Assembly: GCA_030680995.1 (NCBI GenBank)
Contig: JAUXUM010000064.1
Coordinates: forward strand, 1-39,010
Source of the DNA: Devosia sp.
Lineage (GTDB): Bacteria; Pseudomonadota; Alphaproteobacteria; Rhizobiales; Devosiaceae
Direction of reading: 5' to 3'
DNA length: 39,010 nt
The notes beneath the pieces are model-generated. The model was not told where the DNA came from. It saw only the letters and a list, made by a program, of their open reading frames with translations, and did no database searches. Position 1 is the first letter of the stretch, and each line of letters begins with the position of its first letter. Both the position numbers and the translations under genes were made by a program. This document shows positions 1 through 8,110 of this stretch, in pieces.

Positions 1-159
1 ATCAGGTCAGGCTCATGCGCAGCCCGGGCGGGGACGACTCCCCATCCCCCGGTTGTCCCGCGCCAAGCCGTTCGTCGCGACTTCGCCCGTATCGGCGCGG
101 AATGGGGGGAGTCTACAGGGCGTGGAGAGGGCGGGGATAAGTATCGGAGGGGCACCGGC

Positions 160-299
160 TCCGCGGCCGTCTCCCTACCCGCAAAGGGGAGGGATCGAGG
201 GTGGAGGTTGGCGGCGGACACCGGGCGTGCTGCTCCCCCCACCCTGCTCGCAATACGGACTTGGCAAGCCAAGTCCTTGCTCGCTTCCCTCCCCGCAAG
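160..299. repeat. Intergenic palindromic repeat cluster, target of the IS1595-like element
   Basis: gtctccctacccgcaaaggggagggatcgag at about 168..198; perfect hairpin GGACTTGGC-AA-GCCAAGTCC at 257..276; ccctccccgcaagggg interrupted by the IS, with the other half (acaagggggagggagacggccgaggg) resuming at about 4104. Confidence 0.5.
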
Positions 300-404
300 G
301 GGGATTATATACTTGACAACGGACAGGGGCGGCTCTCCGTCTCTGCGCCCTTTACTCGGTCGGCCGACCTCAATATCGTCCCCGGAATATTAGGGGGACA
401 ATTA

Positions 405-1751
405 ATGGCCGCGATACCGTTGAAGATCGAGCACTTAGTGCTCGATAGCGATAATCCACGAATTACTCATGCGGCTGGCCAACAAGAAGCCCTCCAGAAG
501 GTAGTCAAGGATCAAGGCGCTAAACTGGTGCGCTTGGCCGAGAGCATTGTCGAGCATGGCCTGAGTCCAATCGAAAGATTGATGGTGCTGGAAGTTAGCG
601 CCAAGCCAAGACGATTTATCGCACTAGAGGGCAATCGACGCGTCACGGCCCTGCGGTTGCTGGTCAACCCGGCGGCAATGACCGGCCTCGACATGCCGGT
701 TACGACGCGTAAAGCCCTCGAACGACTGGCCGCCGTTTTTGACAAGACCAAGGTCGAGCCGATCGATGCTTATGAGACCGAGTCGCGCGAGGCCGGACGC
801 TATTGGATTGGGCTTCGCCACAATGGCGAGGACGAGGGCCGCGGAGTCGTCGGTTGGAAGCCAATCGTCGCTGCGAGGTTTCGCAAAAGGGAGCCTGCAA
901 TCCAAGCGCTCGACTTGGTTCTGGAACATGGCGGGTTTGGTGAGGATGAGGCGGAAACGATTAGGTCGAAGTTTTCCCTAACGACTCTTCGCCGCCTCAT
1001 CGAATCAGAAGAAGTCCGAGCGCTGATGGGGCTGACTGTCGAGGACGGGCAGCTCATGACGACACTGCCCGGCAATGAGGTCATCAAGCCGCTAAAGCGG
1101 CTTGTCCGCGACATTGCGGCCAAAGAGGTCAACTCGCGAAGCTTCAACAAGACGAAGCAAATGGTCGACTATGTGCAGCGTTTCGGGAAGGCAGAGCGCC
1201 CCGATTTGGCGAAGACCCAAGCGCCCCGATCGGTGGAAGGTCTCCAAAAGAAAGAGTTCACGAAGACCGGGACGGCAGCCGCCAAGCGGCGGCAAAAAAG
1301 CGTGTCAGAGCGCCCGAACGTGGTTCCCAAGAACTGCCCCATCAACGTCACCGACAACCGCATCGATGAGATCTATGGCGAGCTACGCAGCCTGAAACTT
1401 GTCGACGCTCGCAACGCCATCGCCGTCCTCTTGCGGGTGTTTCTTGAGCTGTCGATTGATCATTTTCTCGAAGCGAATGGCAGCTCTTTACAGGTCACGT
1501 TCGAGACCGGGAAAACAAAATGGAAAACCCTCGACACCAAGCTGGCCGAGGTGGTGGACATTCTGGTAGGCATAGGTGTGCCGCGCGCTTATTTCGCGGC
1601 TGTCATCAGAAGTGTGAGCGACAAGGCCAGCCCCATGCACATCGATCTATTTCATCGATATGTCCACGACAGGTTCCAAACGCCTGTGACGACGGACCTT
1701 ATCGCCGCATGGAACAACGCGCAGCCGCTCCTAGAGAAAATTTGGCCGTGA
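405..1751 (+). CDS. ParB/Srx-type N-terminal domain protein (passenger gene)
   Basis: Frame of ORF 201..1751, with ATG at 405 inside the element. N-terminus IEHLVLDSDNPRI...LAESIVEHGLSPIERLMVLE...FIALEGNRRVTALRLL is ParB-like. C-terminal region has RNAIAVLLRVFLELSIDHFL. Confidence 0.8.
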   Translation: MAAIPLKIEHLVLDSDNPRITHAAGQQEALQKVVKDQGAKLVRLAESIVEHGLSPIERLMVLEVSAKPRRFIALEGNRRVTALRLLVNPAAMTGLDMPVTTRKALERLAAVFDKTKVEPIDAYETESREAGRYWIGLRHNGEDEGRGVVGWKPIVAARFRKREPAIQALDLVLEHGGFGEDEAETIRSKFSLTTLRRLIESEEVRALMGLTVEDGQLMTTLPGNEVIKPLKRLVRDIAAKEVNSRSFNKTKQMVDYVQRFGKAERPDLAKTQAPRSVEGLQKKEFTKTGTAAAKRRQKSVSERPNVVPKNCPINVTDNRIDEIYGELRSLKLVDARNAIAVLLRVFLELSIDHFLEANGSSLQVTFETGKTKWKTLDTKLAEVVDILVGIGVPRAYFAAVIRSVSDKASPMHIDLFHRYVHDRFQTPVTTDLIAAWNNAQPLLEKIWP

Positions 1752-1753
1752 GT

Positions 1754-2659
1754 ATGTCTGAGAGCCGACCGCGAAGGTTGGTGCACTTCACGCCGCTCCG
1801 CTACCCCGGCGGCAAAGGCAAGCTCGCTGCCTATGTCAAAGAGATCATTCGAGCCAATCAGCTATTCGATGGCGAGTACGTCGAGCCCTATGCGGGCGGG
1901 GCGGCTATAGCGCTTGAACTGCTGTTTCAGGAGTACGTCTCCAGCGTCCACATAAACGACCTGAGCGGGCCGGTTTACTCGTTCTGGAAGAGTGTTCTGA
2001 ATGACACCGAGGCGCTGTGCAAGCTGGTCAAGAACACCAAGCTCACCGTAGCCTCATGGGACCGTCAGAAGCGCATTTTCAGCAATCCTGACGACCATAG
2101 CTATGTCGAGGTTGGCTTCGCGACCTTCTTCCTGAATCGAACGAACCGCTCTGGCATCTTGAACGCTGGGATCATCGGCGGACGCGACCAGACCGGCCCC
2201 TGGAAGATTGACGCCCGGTACAACGCCGACGAATTGATCTTCCGCATCGAGTCCATCGCCAAAATGAAGAAGCGGATCAAGCTCACGCAGAGCGACGCTT
2301 TAGCCCTGCTCAAGCATGGCATGACCAAGTGGACGGACAAGACACTGATCTACATGGACCCGCCGTATTTCGAGCGCGGGCGCGATCTCTACTACGACTT
2401 CTATCGCTCTGACGACCACGCCGACCTCGCGCAGTTCGTGGCAAAGAACCTTGCGGGGCGGAAGTGGATTATCTCATACGACAACGTCAAGGCGATCACC
2501 GACCTCTATGCGGGTTTCCGCAGCGTGGTCTATGATGTGGGCTACTCGGCGCGAGAAAATCGCGTTGGACGGGAAGTGATGTTCTTTGCACCAAAGCTGA
2601 CGATCCCGGCTGTGGCTGGTCCGATCAAGCAGGTGGGCAAGGTAAGGGAGGCGGCGTAA
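1754..2659 (+). CDS. D12-class (Dam-like) DNA adenine N6-methyltransferase
   Basis: Motifs LRYPGGKGKLAAYV, EPYAGGAAIALELL and YMDPPYFERG (DPPY). ATG lies 2 bp after the ParB-like stop. Confidence 0.92.
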   Translation: MSESRPRRLVHFTPLRYPGGKGKLAAYVKEIIRANQLFDGEYVEPYAGGAAIALELLFQEYVSSVHINDLSGPVYSFWKSVLNDTEALCKLVKNTKLTVASWDRQKRIFSNPDDHSYVEVGFATFFLNRTNRSGILNAGIIGGRDQTGPWKIDARYNADELIFRIESIAKMKKRIKLTQSDALALLKHGMTKWTDKTLIYMDPPYFERGRDLYYDFYRSDDHADLAQFVAKNLAGRKWIISYDNVKAITDLYAGFRSVVYDVGYSARENRVGREVMFFAPKLTIPAVAGPIKQVGKVREAA

Positions 2660-2937
2660 TGGCTAGAGCGCAAAAGCCCGCTGGGACTCGGACCAACTCT
2701 GGAAGAAAGCTGAACGAGCGTTGGAACATAGGCGCGGCTCACGCGCTCTATCATCGCGAAGGCACGTGGTTCAATCTTCTCGAGCGGTTCCCCGGCGCGC
2801 TGTGTGACCCCAATGGATATGTGCTTTTCTCTGGCAAGTCCGAGTACGAGAATTCGCCGGACGTTCATATCGGCCAACAAACGAATGTTCCGGGCGGAAT
2901 TCATCGGATGAGCGGCTACACTCGGATGACAAGATGA
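2659..2937 (+). CDS. Small protein resembling the C-terminal region seen in some HNH endonuclease-type proteins (HALYHREGTWFNLLERFPGALCDPNGYVLF...INVPGGI-like)
   Basis: 92-aa ORF, TAATG overlap with the methylase stop. Family resemblance is from memory of the motif only; no HNH catalytic motif is visible. Confidence 0.6.
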   Translation: MARAQKPAGTRTNSGRKLNERWNIGAAHALYHREGTWFNLLERFPGALCDPNGYVLFSGKSEYENSPDVHIGQQTNVPGGIHRMSGYTRMTR

Positions 2938-3086
2938 AGAAGCCCAAGCTCGACCTTAAAACGATCGAGGTGCTGAAGCGGGTGCTAGCGATGCCGCCAA
3001 AGCCGCACGACGAGATGAAGGTTGGGCAATCGAAAAAGCGGAAGCCTAAAGCCCCCGCCTCTTCCTCCAAGCCGCCAGCCTCTTAA
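2934..3086 (+). CDS. 50-aa basic hypothetical protein MKKPKLDLKTIEVLKRVLAMPPKPHDEMKVGQSKKRKPKAPASSSKPPAS
   Basis: Manual translation; not in the supplied ORF track (below its length cutoff). ATGA overlap with the upstream ORF. Its TAA (3084..3086) shares the TTAA tetramer with the convergent transposase stop. Confidence 0.6.
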   Translation: MKKPKLDLKTIEVLKRVLAMPPKPHDEMKVGQSKKRKPKAPASSSKPPAS

Positions 3087-4039
3087 TGAACTGCCGTTGA
3101 TCGGTGATTTCCGTTAGTCGGCCGGTACGTGAGACGCTTGCCTTCGATACCCTTGGCAATCAGCGCGGCACGTTCTCCATCGGAGTTCTTGCGGGTGTTG
3201 TACTTAAAGTCCCATTCGACAAGGTAGCGAGAAAGGTGGGCGGCACTGATCGAGTGGTGGGTACCGTAAACCGCGCGCTTCATGAGGCTAAAACGACCTT
3301 CCGCCGTATTGGTGTATGCATCACCGCGAACGTACTCGTCCTTGCCGTGGTCAACCATCTCATGACGCGTAAACTCCTTGCCGACATGCAGGTAGCCGCC
3401 AGCGGTATCGGTCATCAGAGTTGACTTGCGGCTCACACGCTCATCGAGAACTGTCCGCAACGTCGCGCCGCTGATGTTGGCGATATGCTCAGACCGCGCG
3501 CGACCGTCCCGCTCGACCAGAGTGTGGACAATCTGCTTGCCTGCGCCGCCGATGTTCCCGGCCTTGCGCTTCCCGACGTGCTTGTTCTTCTCGCGACCAC
3601 CAATGTAGGTCGTGTCCGCTTCAACAATCTTCCCTTCTCCACCAATGGGAGTGGGGTTGACCTCGGTCATTGCCTCGCGAATTCTGTGGCACAGAAACCA
3701 TGCCGTCTTGTACGTGACACCAAGCATTCGGCTCAACTGTAGAGCGCTCATGCCCTTTTTCGATGCGCCCACGAGATGCATGGCGAACAGCCACTTTGAG
3801 AGGGAAATTTTGCTCCGCTCCATGACGGTGCCGACCGTGACCGTAAACTGGCCGTTGCACGCAGCACAGTAGTAGAGCCCGGCGCGGTGCGCAGTGCCTT
3901 GCCCCTTGGCGATCTTCTCCTGATCCAAATTGCCGCAATGGGGGCACACGGGACCGTCAGGCCAACGGACGGACTCAAGCGCTTCGCGGGCCGCGCCGTC
4001 ATCGAAAAATGCAGGGTTCTGAATAGCGGCTTGGGCCAT
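3083..4039 (-). CDS. IS1595-family transposase (ISXO2-like DDE domain)
   Basis: CPHCG...YYCAACNGQFTVTVGTVMERSKISLSKWLFAMHLVGASKKGMSALQLSRMLGVTYKTAWFLCHRIREAM; EADTTYIGGREKNKH; downstream DHGKDEYVRGDAYTNTAEGRFSLMKRAVYGTHHSIS. Confidence 0.95.
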   Translation of the reverse strand: MAQAAIQNPAFFDDGAAREALESVRWPDGPVCPHCGNLDQEKIAKGQGTAHRAGLYYCAACNGQFTVTVGTVMERSKISLSKWLFAMHLVGASKKGMSALQLSRMLGVTYKTAWFLCHRIREAMTEVNPTPIGGEGKIVEADTTYIGGREKNKHVGKRKAGNIGGAGKQIVHTLVERDGRARSEHIANISGATLRTVLDERVSRKSTLMTDTAGGYLHVGKEFTRHEMVDHGKDEYVRGDAYTNTAEGRFSLMKRAVYGTHHSISAAHLSRYLVEWDFKYNTRKNSDGERAALIAKGIEGKRLTYRPTNGNHRSTAVH

Positions 4040-4158
4040 GACGATCTCCTATGACCTTAGAATCGTCATTCCGGTCTCCGTTGTCAAGTATATAATCCCC
4101 CCCACAAGGGGGAGGGAGACGGCCGAGGGATCGGGTCCAAACATGCCACTCCCACCGG

Positions 4159-4350
4159 CCGTCATCCCGGCGGACGCCGGCGTTGAGGCTTTCACGGGAT
4201 TGCGCGGCAGTGTCCAACGCATTGCCCGAGCCGATGACCTTGCTTGCATGGTCAGTCGTGGTCAGTCGCGCGCGCGAGCGGGACGCCCTCGGAAGCAGCC
4301 GCAAATCCGGTGAGTACTGGGTCCCGGCTTTCGCCGGGATGACGGCCAGT
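4159..4350. repeat. Pair of inverted GTCATCCCGGCGxxxGCCGG repeat units (dispersed-repeat-like)
   Basis: gccgtcatcccggcggacgccgg at about 4160..4182 and ccggctttcgccgggatgacggc at about 4324..4346 are near-perfect inverted copies. Confidence 0.55.
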
Positions 4351-4368
4351 GGGGGTGGCGGGATGAGC

Positions 4369-4642
4369 CTACAGCTCGAACTGTAGTACACCATCTGCCC
4401 GGCATCGCCCTTCATCGAGCGGTAGAGCCCGTTGGCCGCATCGTTGTCGAGTTCGGTGCCGAGCCAGGCTTCGCCGCAGCCGAACTCGCGGCCCCAGGCG
4501 AACATTTCGTCCATCATGGCGCGGGCGTGCGGAGATAGGCGCGCATCCGCTCCGGATGGATCGGTTCGCCGAAAACGTCCGGCGCAATGCGATCGAACAC
4601 AGCCTCATCGCCGAGGGTCATCCGTTTCAGGATCACCGACAT
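4369..4642 (-). pseudogene. Degenerate GNAT-family acetyltransferase (internal deletion plus C-terminal frameshift)
   Basis: From ATG 4642: MSVILKRMTLGDEAVFDRIAPDVFGEPIHPERMRAYLRTPAP*, then in another frame MMDEMFAWGREFGCGEAWLGTELDNDAANGLYRSMKGDAGQMVYYS, then a third frame ending FEL*. The GNAT core between the two parts is missing. Confidence 0.75.
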
Positions 4643-4649
4643 TTTAGCT

Positions 4650-4712
4650 CCTCTACCCCTCATCCGGCGCTTCGCGCCACCTTCTCCCGCAGGGGGAGAA
4701 GGGAACTCCGAG
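4650..4712. repeat. Rhizobiales-type intergenic palindromic repeat
   Basis: cccctcatccggcgcttcgcgccaccttctcccgcagggggagaaggga; nested palindromes ggcgcttcgcgcc and ccttctcccgcagggggagaagg. Confidence 0.55.
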
Positions 4713-4730
4713 CATGCCGTGCCGCTGCGG

Positions 4731-5960
4731 CTACCCCGCCAGCGCTTCGCGGTCTTTCCGGCTCAGCCGCTCGGTCTCGCTCTTCAATTGCCCGCAGGCG
4801 GCGAAGATGTCGCGGCCGCGCGGCGTGCGCACCGGGCTGGCGTAACCGGCGGCGTTGACGATGTCGGCGAAGCGTTCGATGCGGGACGAGGACGAGCAAT
4901 CGTAATTGGTGCCCGGCCAGGGGTTGAACGGAATAAGATTGATCTTGGCCGGAATGCCGGCCAGCAGCCGCACCAGTTCGCGCGCATCGGCGTCGCTGTC
5001 GTTGATGTCCTTGAGCATCACGTATTCGAAAGTAATGCGCCGCGCATTGGAGAGCCCCGGATAGGCGCGGCAGGCGTCCAGCAGCTCCTTGAGCGGCCAC
5101 TTCCTGTTGATCGGCACCAGCATGTCGCGCAGATCGTCGCGCACCGCGTGCAGCGAGATCGCCAGCATGACGCCGATCTCGCGGCCGGCCGGCTCGATCT
5201 GGGGCACGACGCCCGAAGTCGAGAGCGTGATCCGGCGCCTGGAGAGCGAAATCCCCGCCTCGTCCGAGGCGATCAGCAGCGCCTGCTTGACGTTGTCGTA
5301 ATTGTAGAGCGGCTCGCCCATGCCCATCATCACCACATTGGTGATGGCCCGGCTGTCGCCCTCCGACCCGCCCGAGCCGCGCGGCGCCGGCACCAGCCCG
5401 CCGTCACCGGGCCGCGACCCACCCGGAAAATCCCCCAGCCGCTCGCGCGCCATCAGAATCTGCCCCAGTATCTCCCCGGCGCTGAGATTGCGCACCAGCA
5501 TCTGGGTGCCGGTGTGGCAGAACGAACAGGTCAGCGTGCAGCCTACCTGGCTGGAGATGCAGAGCGTGCCCCGGTCTTCCTCCGGGATGTAGACGGTCTC
5601 GATCTCGACCGGCGGCATGTTCGGATTGGCCGGATCGCGGAAGCGGAACAGCCATTTGCGCGTGCCGTCGGTGGAAACCTGCTCGGAGACGATTTCGGGC
5701 CGGTCGAGCAGGAAGTTGTCCGCCAGCGTCCGCCGGAAGCCCTTGCCGATATTGCTCATGCGCTCGAAGTCGGTGATCCCGTTATGGTAGATCCAGTTCC
5801 ACAGCTGGCTGGCGCGCATCCTGGCCTCGCGCGCGTCGAGCCCTGTCGCCCCCAGCGCCACCGCCAACTCGGTCCTCGAAAGCCCGACCAGCGACGACTT
5901 GCCGCGGGCTTCGCGGTGTGCGGCATTGGCGGCATGGTCGAGATTGAGGGCAATGCTCAT
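4731..5960 (-). CDS. rlmN: 23S rRNA (adenine(2503)-C(2))-methyltransferase RlmN
   Basis: Radical [12 protein letters not shown] motif, [66 protein letters not shown]. Confidence 0.97.
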   Translation of the reverse strand: MSIALNLDHAANAAHREARGKSSLVGLSRTELAVALGATGLDAREARMRASQLWNWIYHNGITDFERMSNIGKGFRRTLADNFLLDRPEIVSEQVSTDGTRKWLFRFRDPANPNMPPVEIETVYIPEEDRGTLCISSQVGCTLTCSFCHTGTQMLVRNLSAGEILGQILMARERLGDFPGGSRPGDGGLVPAPRGSGGSEGDSRAITNVVMMGMGEPLYNYDNVKQALLIASDEAGISLSRRRITLSTSGVVPQIEPAGREIGVMLAISLHAVRDDLRDMLVPINRKWPLKELLDACRAYPGLSNARRITFEYVMLKDINDSDADARELVRLLAGIPAKINLIPFNPWPGTNYDCSSSSRIERFADIVNAAGYASPVRTPRGRDIFAACGQLKSETERLSRKDREALAG

Positions 5961-6096
5961 GGTGGTTCCGGTCAATCTTTGGCGCCATTAACATAGTGCG
6001 CGTCAGGACGCAAAGAAGGCCCCCTCACCCGGTTCCCCCGCTTCCCCGGGGGGGCAGCCGGGCAGACCCACCCACCGGCCGTGAGTTGTGGAGCGC

Positions 6097-6609
6097 TCAG
6101 CAGCCGCCCTCGATCGCCCGCGACGCCGCGGTCGCTCCGGAGAGCGAGAAGGTCTGCGCGATCCTGATGCCCTTGTCCGAGGTGCCCTCGACCACCAGCG
6201 TCGAGCCCGCGCGCATGGCGCTGGCCAGATTGCCGCTCTGCGCCGGATCGAGCAGCCAGGCCGCATCGTTCTCGGTGAACAGATCGAAGCTGCGGCCCGA
6301 TATCGTCACCGTCGCCGGGCTGTCGGGCGCAAAGGCGAAGCCGGCAACCAGGTTGAATTCGTTGCGGACGCCCTCGGCCGGCCGGTTGGTGAGATAGAGA
6401 TAGGCCTCGGCATAGCCGTCCGGGATCGGATTGATGTCCCGCGGCTTCGAAAGCGCGAAGCAGAGCGCCCCCGCGCCTTCGGACGTCGCATAGGCCGACC
6501 AGTCGCGGAAATCCCCGATCAGCCGCACCGACTGCGCCAGGGCGGGAAAAGTGCACAAAAGGCCGGCGGCGAGGACGCCGAAGGCAAGGCTGGCGCGATG
6601 GAACATCAA
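6097..6609 (-). CDS. Secreted protein, invasion-associated locus B (IalB)-like
   Basis: N-terminal signal peptide; W-x(n)-CF-LS-P / L-Y-LTNRP / E-F-N pattern; paralogous to the neighbour at 6737..7270. Confidence 0.6.
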   Translation of the reverse strand: MMFHRASLAFGVLAAGLLCTFPALAQSVRLIGDFRDWSAYATSEGAGALCFALSKPRDINPIPDGYAEAYLYLTNRPAEGVRNEFNLVAGFAFAPDSPATVTISGRSFDLFTENDAAWLLDPAQSGNLASAMRAGSTLVVEGTSDKGIRIAQTFSLSGATAASRAIEGGC

Positions 6610-6736
6610 GTCCGGTCTCTCATTGTCCCGGTTCTTAGCAGGCCGATTGCGCCGATTCCAAGTCCTGTCGGCGCAAAGTCTTGCCGGTCAAGCCGGTCGA
6701 CGGGCCGCGGCCCCGCCTGGTTCCGGACCGGACCGA

Positions 6737-7270
6737 TCAGGCGCAGGCCTTGTCGATCTCGGTCATCGCCGCCGTCACCCCGCCGAGCGAATAGGTGTCG
6801 GTGGTATTGGTGCCGCGCTGGCTGGTGCCCTTGACCACCAGCGCCGAGCCGGCCTTGAGCGCGGCGACGAAATTTGCCTCGTCTCCGGCGCTGGCGAGCC
6901 AGGCCGCTTCGCCTTCGGTGACCATCGGATAGGTCTTGCCGTCGATGGTGGCGCTCGCACCGGCGCCGGAAGTGTTGAAGGGATAGCCGATCAGCGTCTG
7001 CACCTCGTTCTTGGTCCCCAACCCCTTGCGGTGAATGACCAGGAAATGGATGGGGCTGCGGTTGACCCCGTCGGGTGCGGACTTTTCAGGCTGGCTGGAA
7101 ATATAGCACATTTCGCCATTGGCGTCCCTGCCCTTCCAGGCGGTCCAGGCCTTGAACGTTCCCAGATTGGTCGCTTCCTGCGCGATCGCCGGAGCGGCAA
7201 AGCTCGAAGCGGCGAGGCAGGCAACGAGGCTCAAAACGAGGCCAAGTCGAGATGATGTCATCGAAAACAC
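6737..7270 (-). CDS. Secreted protein, invasion-associated locus B (IalB)-like
   Basis: Signal peptide ending APAIAQ; FKAWTAWKGRDANGEMCYISSQPEKS...VVKGTSQRGTNTTDTYSLGGVTAAM aligns with its neighbour. Confidence 0.65.
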   Translation of the reverse strand: MFSMTSSRLGLVLSLVACLAASSFAAPAIAQEATNLGTFKAWTAWKGRDANGEMCYISSQPEKSAPDGVNRSPIHFLVIHRKGLGTKNEVQTLIGYPFNTSGAGASATIDGKTYPMVTEGEAAWLASAGDEANFVAALKAGSALVVKGTSQRGTNTTDTYSLGGVTAAMTEIDKACA

Positions 7271-7452
7271 CCCTAGTCCCTAAGGTTGCACCATCAGCAT
7301 CCGCACCATGGCATCGTGCCACCGCATGGTTACCAAGGTCTCAAAGCCGAAGCGCATTTGAATTAATTGGCGACCATAGCGGCAATCGTGTCGGCATTTT
7401 GGCGCGCGCCGGCAGGTTATTGCCTGTTTGCCGTCCGAGGGTGAAGGAAGAG

Positions 7453-8010
7453 TTAACCAATTCGCAGCAGTCGGGCGGCCAGGGGATACGACTGTTCCAC
7501 CAGATAGGGGCCGCCGCCGACCGAATCGCGGCTGGAAAACAGCACGAACCGCCCCACCGCAAATTCCAGCGGCTCGAAGCGCCCCGAAAAGGTCATCAGG
7601 CGCGCCAACTCCCCCGCCGAGGTGCCGCGCAGCCGCGCCAGCGACACATGCGGGACGAACTTGCGGCCCTCCGGCTCGAGGCCGAGCCGCTGCAGCACCC
7701 GTTCCTGCGCCGCCTGCAGCCGCTGCAGCGCGCCGTTGTTCTCGACCCCGGCATATAGCGCCCGCGGCTTGTCGCCGCCGAACGAGCCCAGATGCCCGAG
7801 CTTGATGGTGAAGGCTTCGCTGTTGGTCAGCCGGTCCAGCCCATCGGTCACCTCGTTGGCGGTCGCATAATCGACATCGCCGATGAAACGGAGCGTGATG
7901 TGGTAGTTTTCCGGATCGATCCAGCGGGCGCCATAGAGGCCGCCGCGTTTAAGCGAGAGTGCGAATGCCACATCGTGTGGGACTTCGAGACCAGTGAAGA
8001 GTCTGGGCAA
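7453..8010 (-). CDS. thpR: RNA 2',3'-cyclic phosphodiesterase
   Basis: Two HxTL/HVSL motifs (YHITLRFIGDV and FVPHVSLARL). TTG start at 8010 preceded by AGGAGG five nt upstream. Further upstream ORF extension enters the ISAs1 element and is rejected. Confidence 0.9.
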   Translation of the reverse strand: MPRLFTGLEVPHDVAFALSLKRGGLYGARWIDPENYHITLRFIGDVDYATANEVTDGLDRLTNSEAFTIKLGHLGSFGGDKPRALYAGVENNGALQRLQAAQERVLQRLGLEPEGRKFVPHVSLARLRGTSAGELARLMTFSGRFEPLEFAVGRFVLFSSRDSVGGGPYLVEQSYPLAARLLRIG

Positions 8011-8110
8011 TTGCCCCTCCTCTTTCCAACCAGGGAACGCGATTCGCAGCACACGCACGACAACCCTAGCCGTCAACCCGGGGAGCCGCAATGGGGGTTG
8101 CGACCGGTTC

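Larger units (their letters stand above)
300..4100. mobile_element. IS1595-family (ISXO2-like transposase) element carrying passenger genes
   Basis: Perfect 24-bp terminal inverted repeats: GGGGATTATATACTTGACAACGGA at 300..323 and its reverse complement TCCGTTGTCAAGTATATAATCCCC at 4077..4100. Flanking 8-mers CCCGCAAG (292..299) and CCCACAAG (4101..4108) match 7/8, consistent with an 8-bp target duplication. Contains an ISXO2/IS1595-like transposase with a zinc-ribbon N-terminus. Confidence 0.88.

Noticed and set aside
201-404. N-terminal extension of the ParB-like ORF (201..1751)
   Set aside because: Crosses the IS1595-like left boundary at 300 and non-coding repeat sequence; the ATG at 405 starts the conserved region.
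3999-4372. Continuation of the 172-aa minus ORF (3999..4517) past the GNAT fragment
   Set aside because: Sequence after ...MVYYS is repeat and IS-end sequence read through after a frameshift, not a real protein.
4587-5996. 469-aa plus-strand ORF
   Set aside because: Antisense shadow of rlmN with atypical composition.
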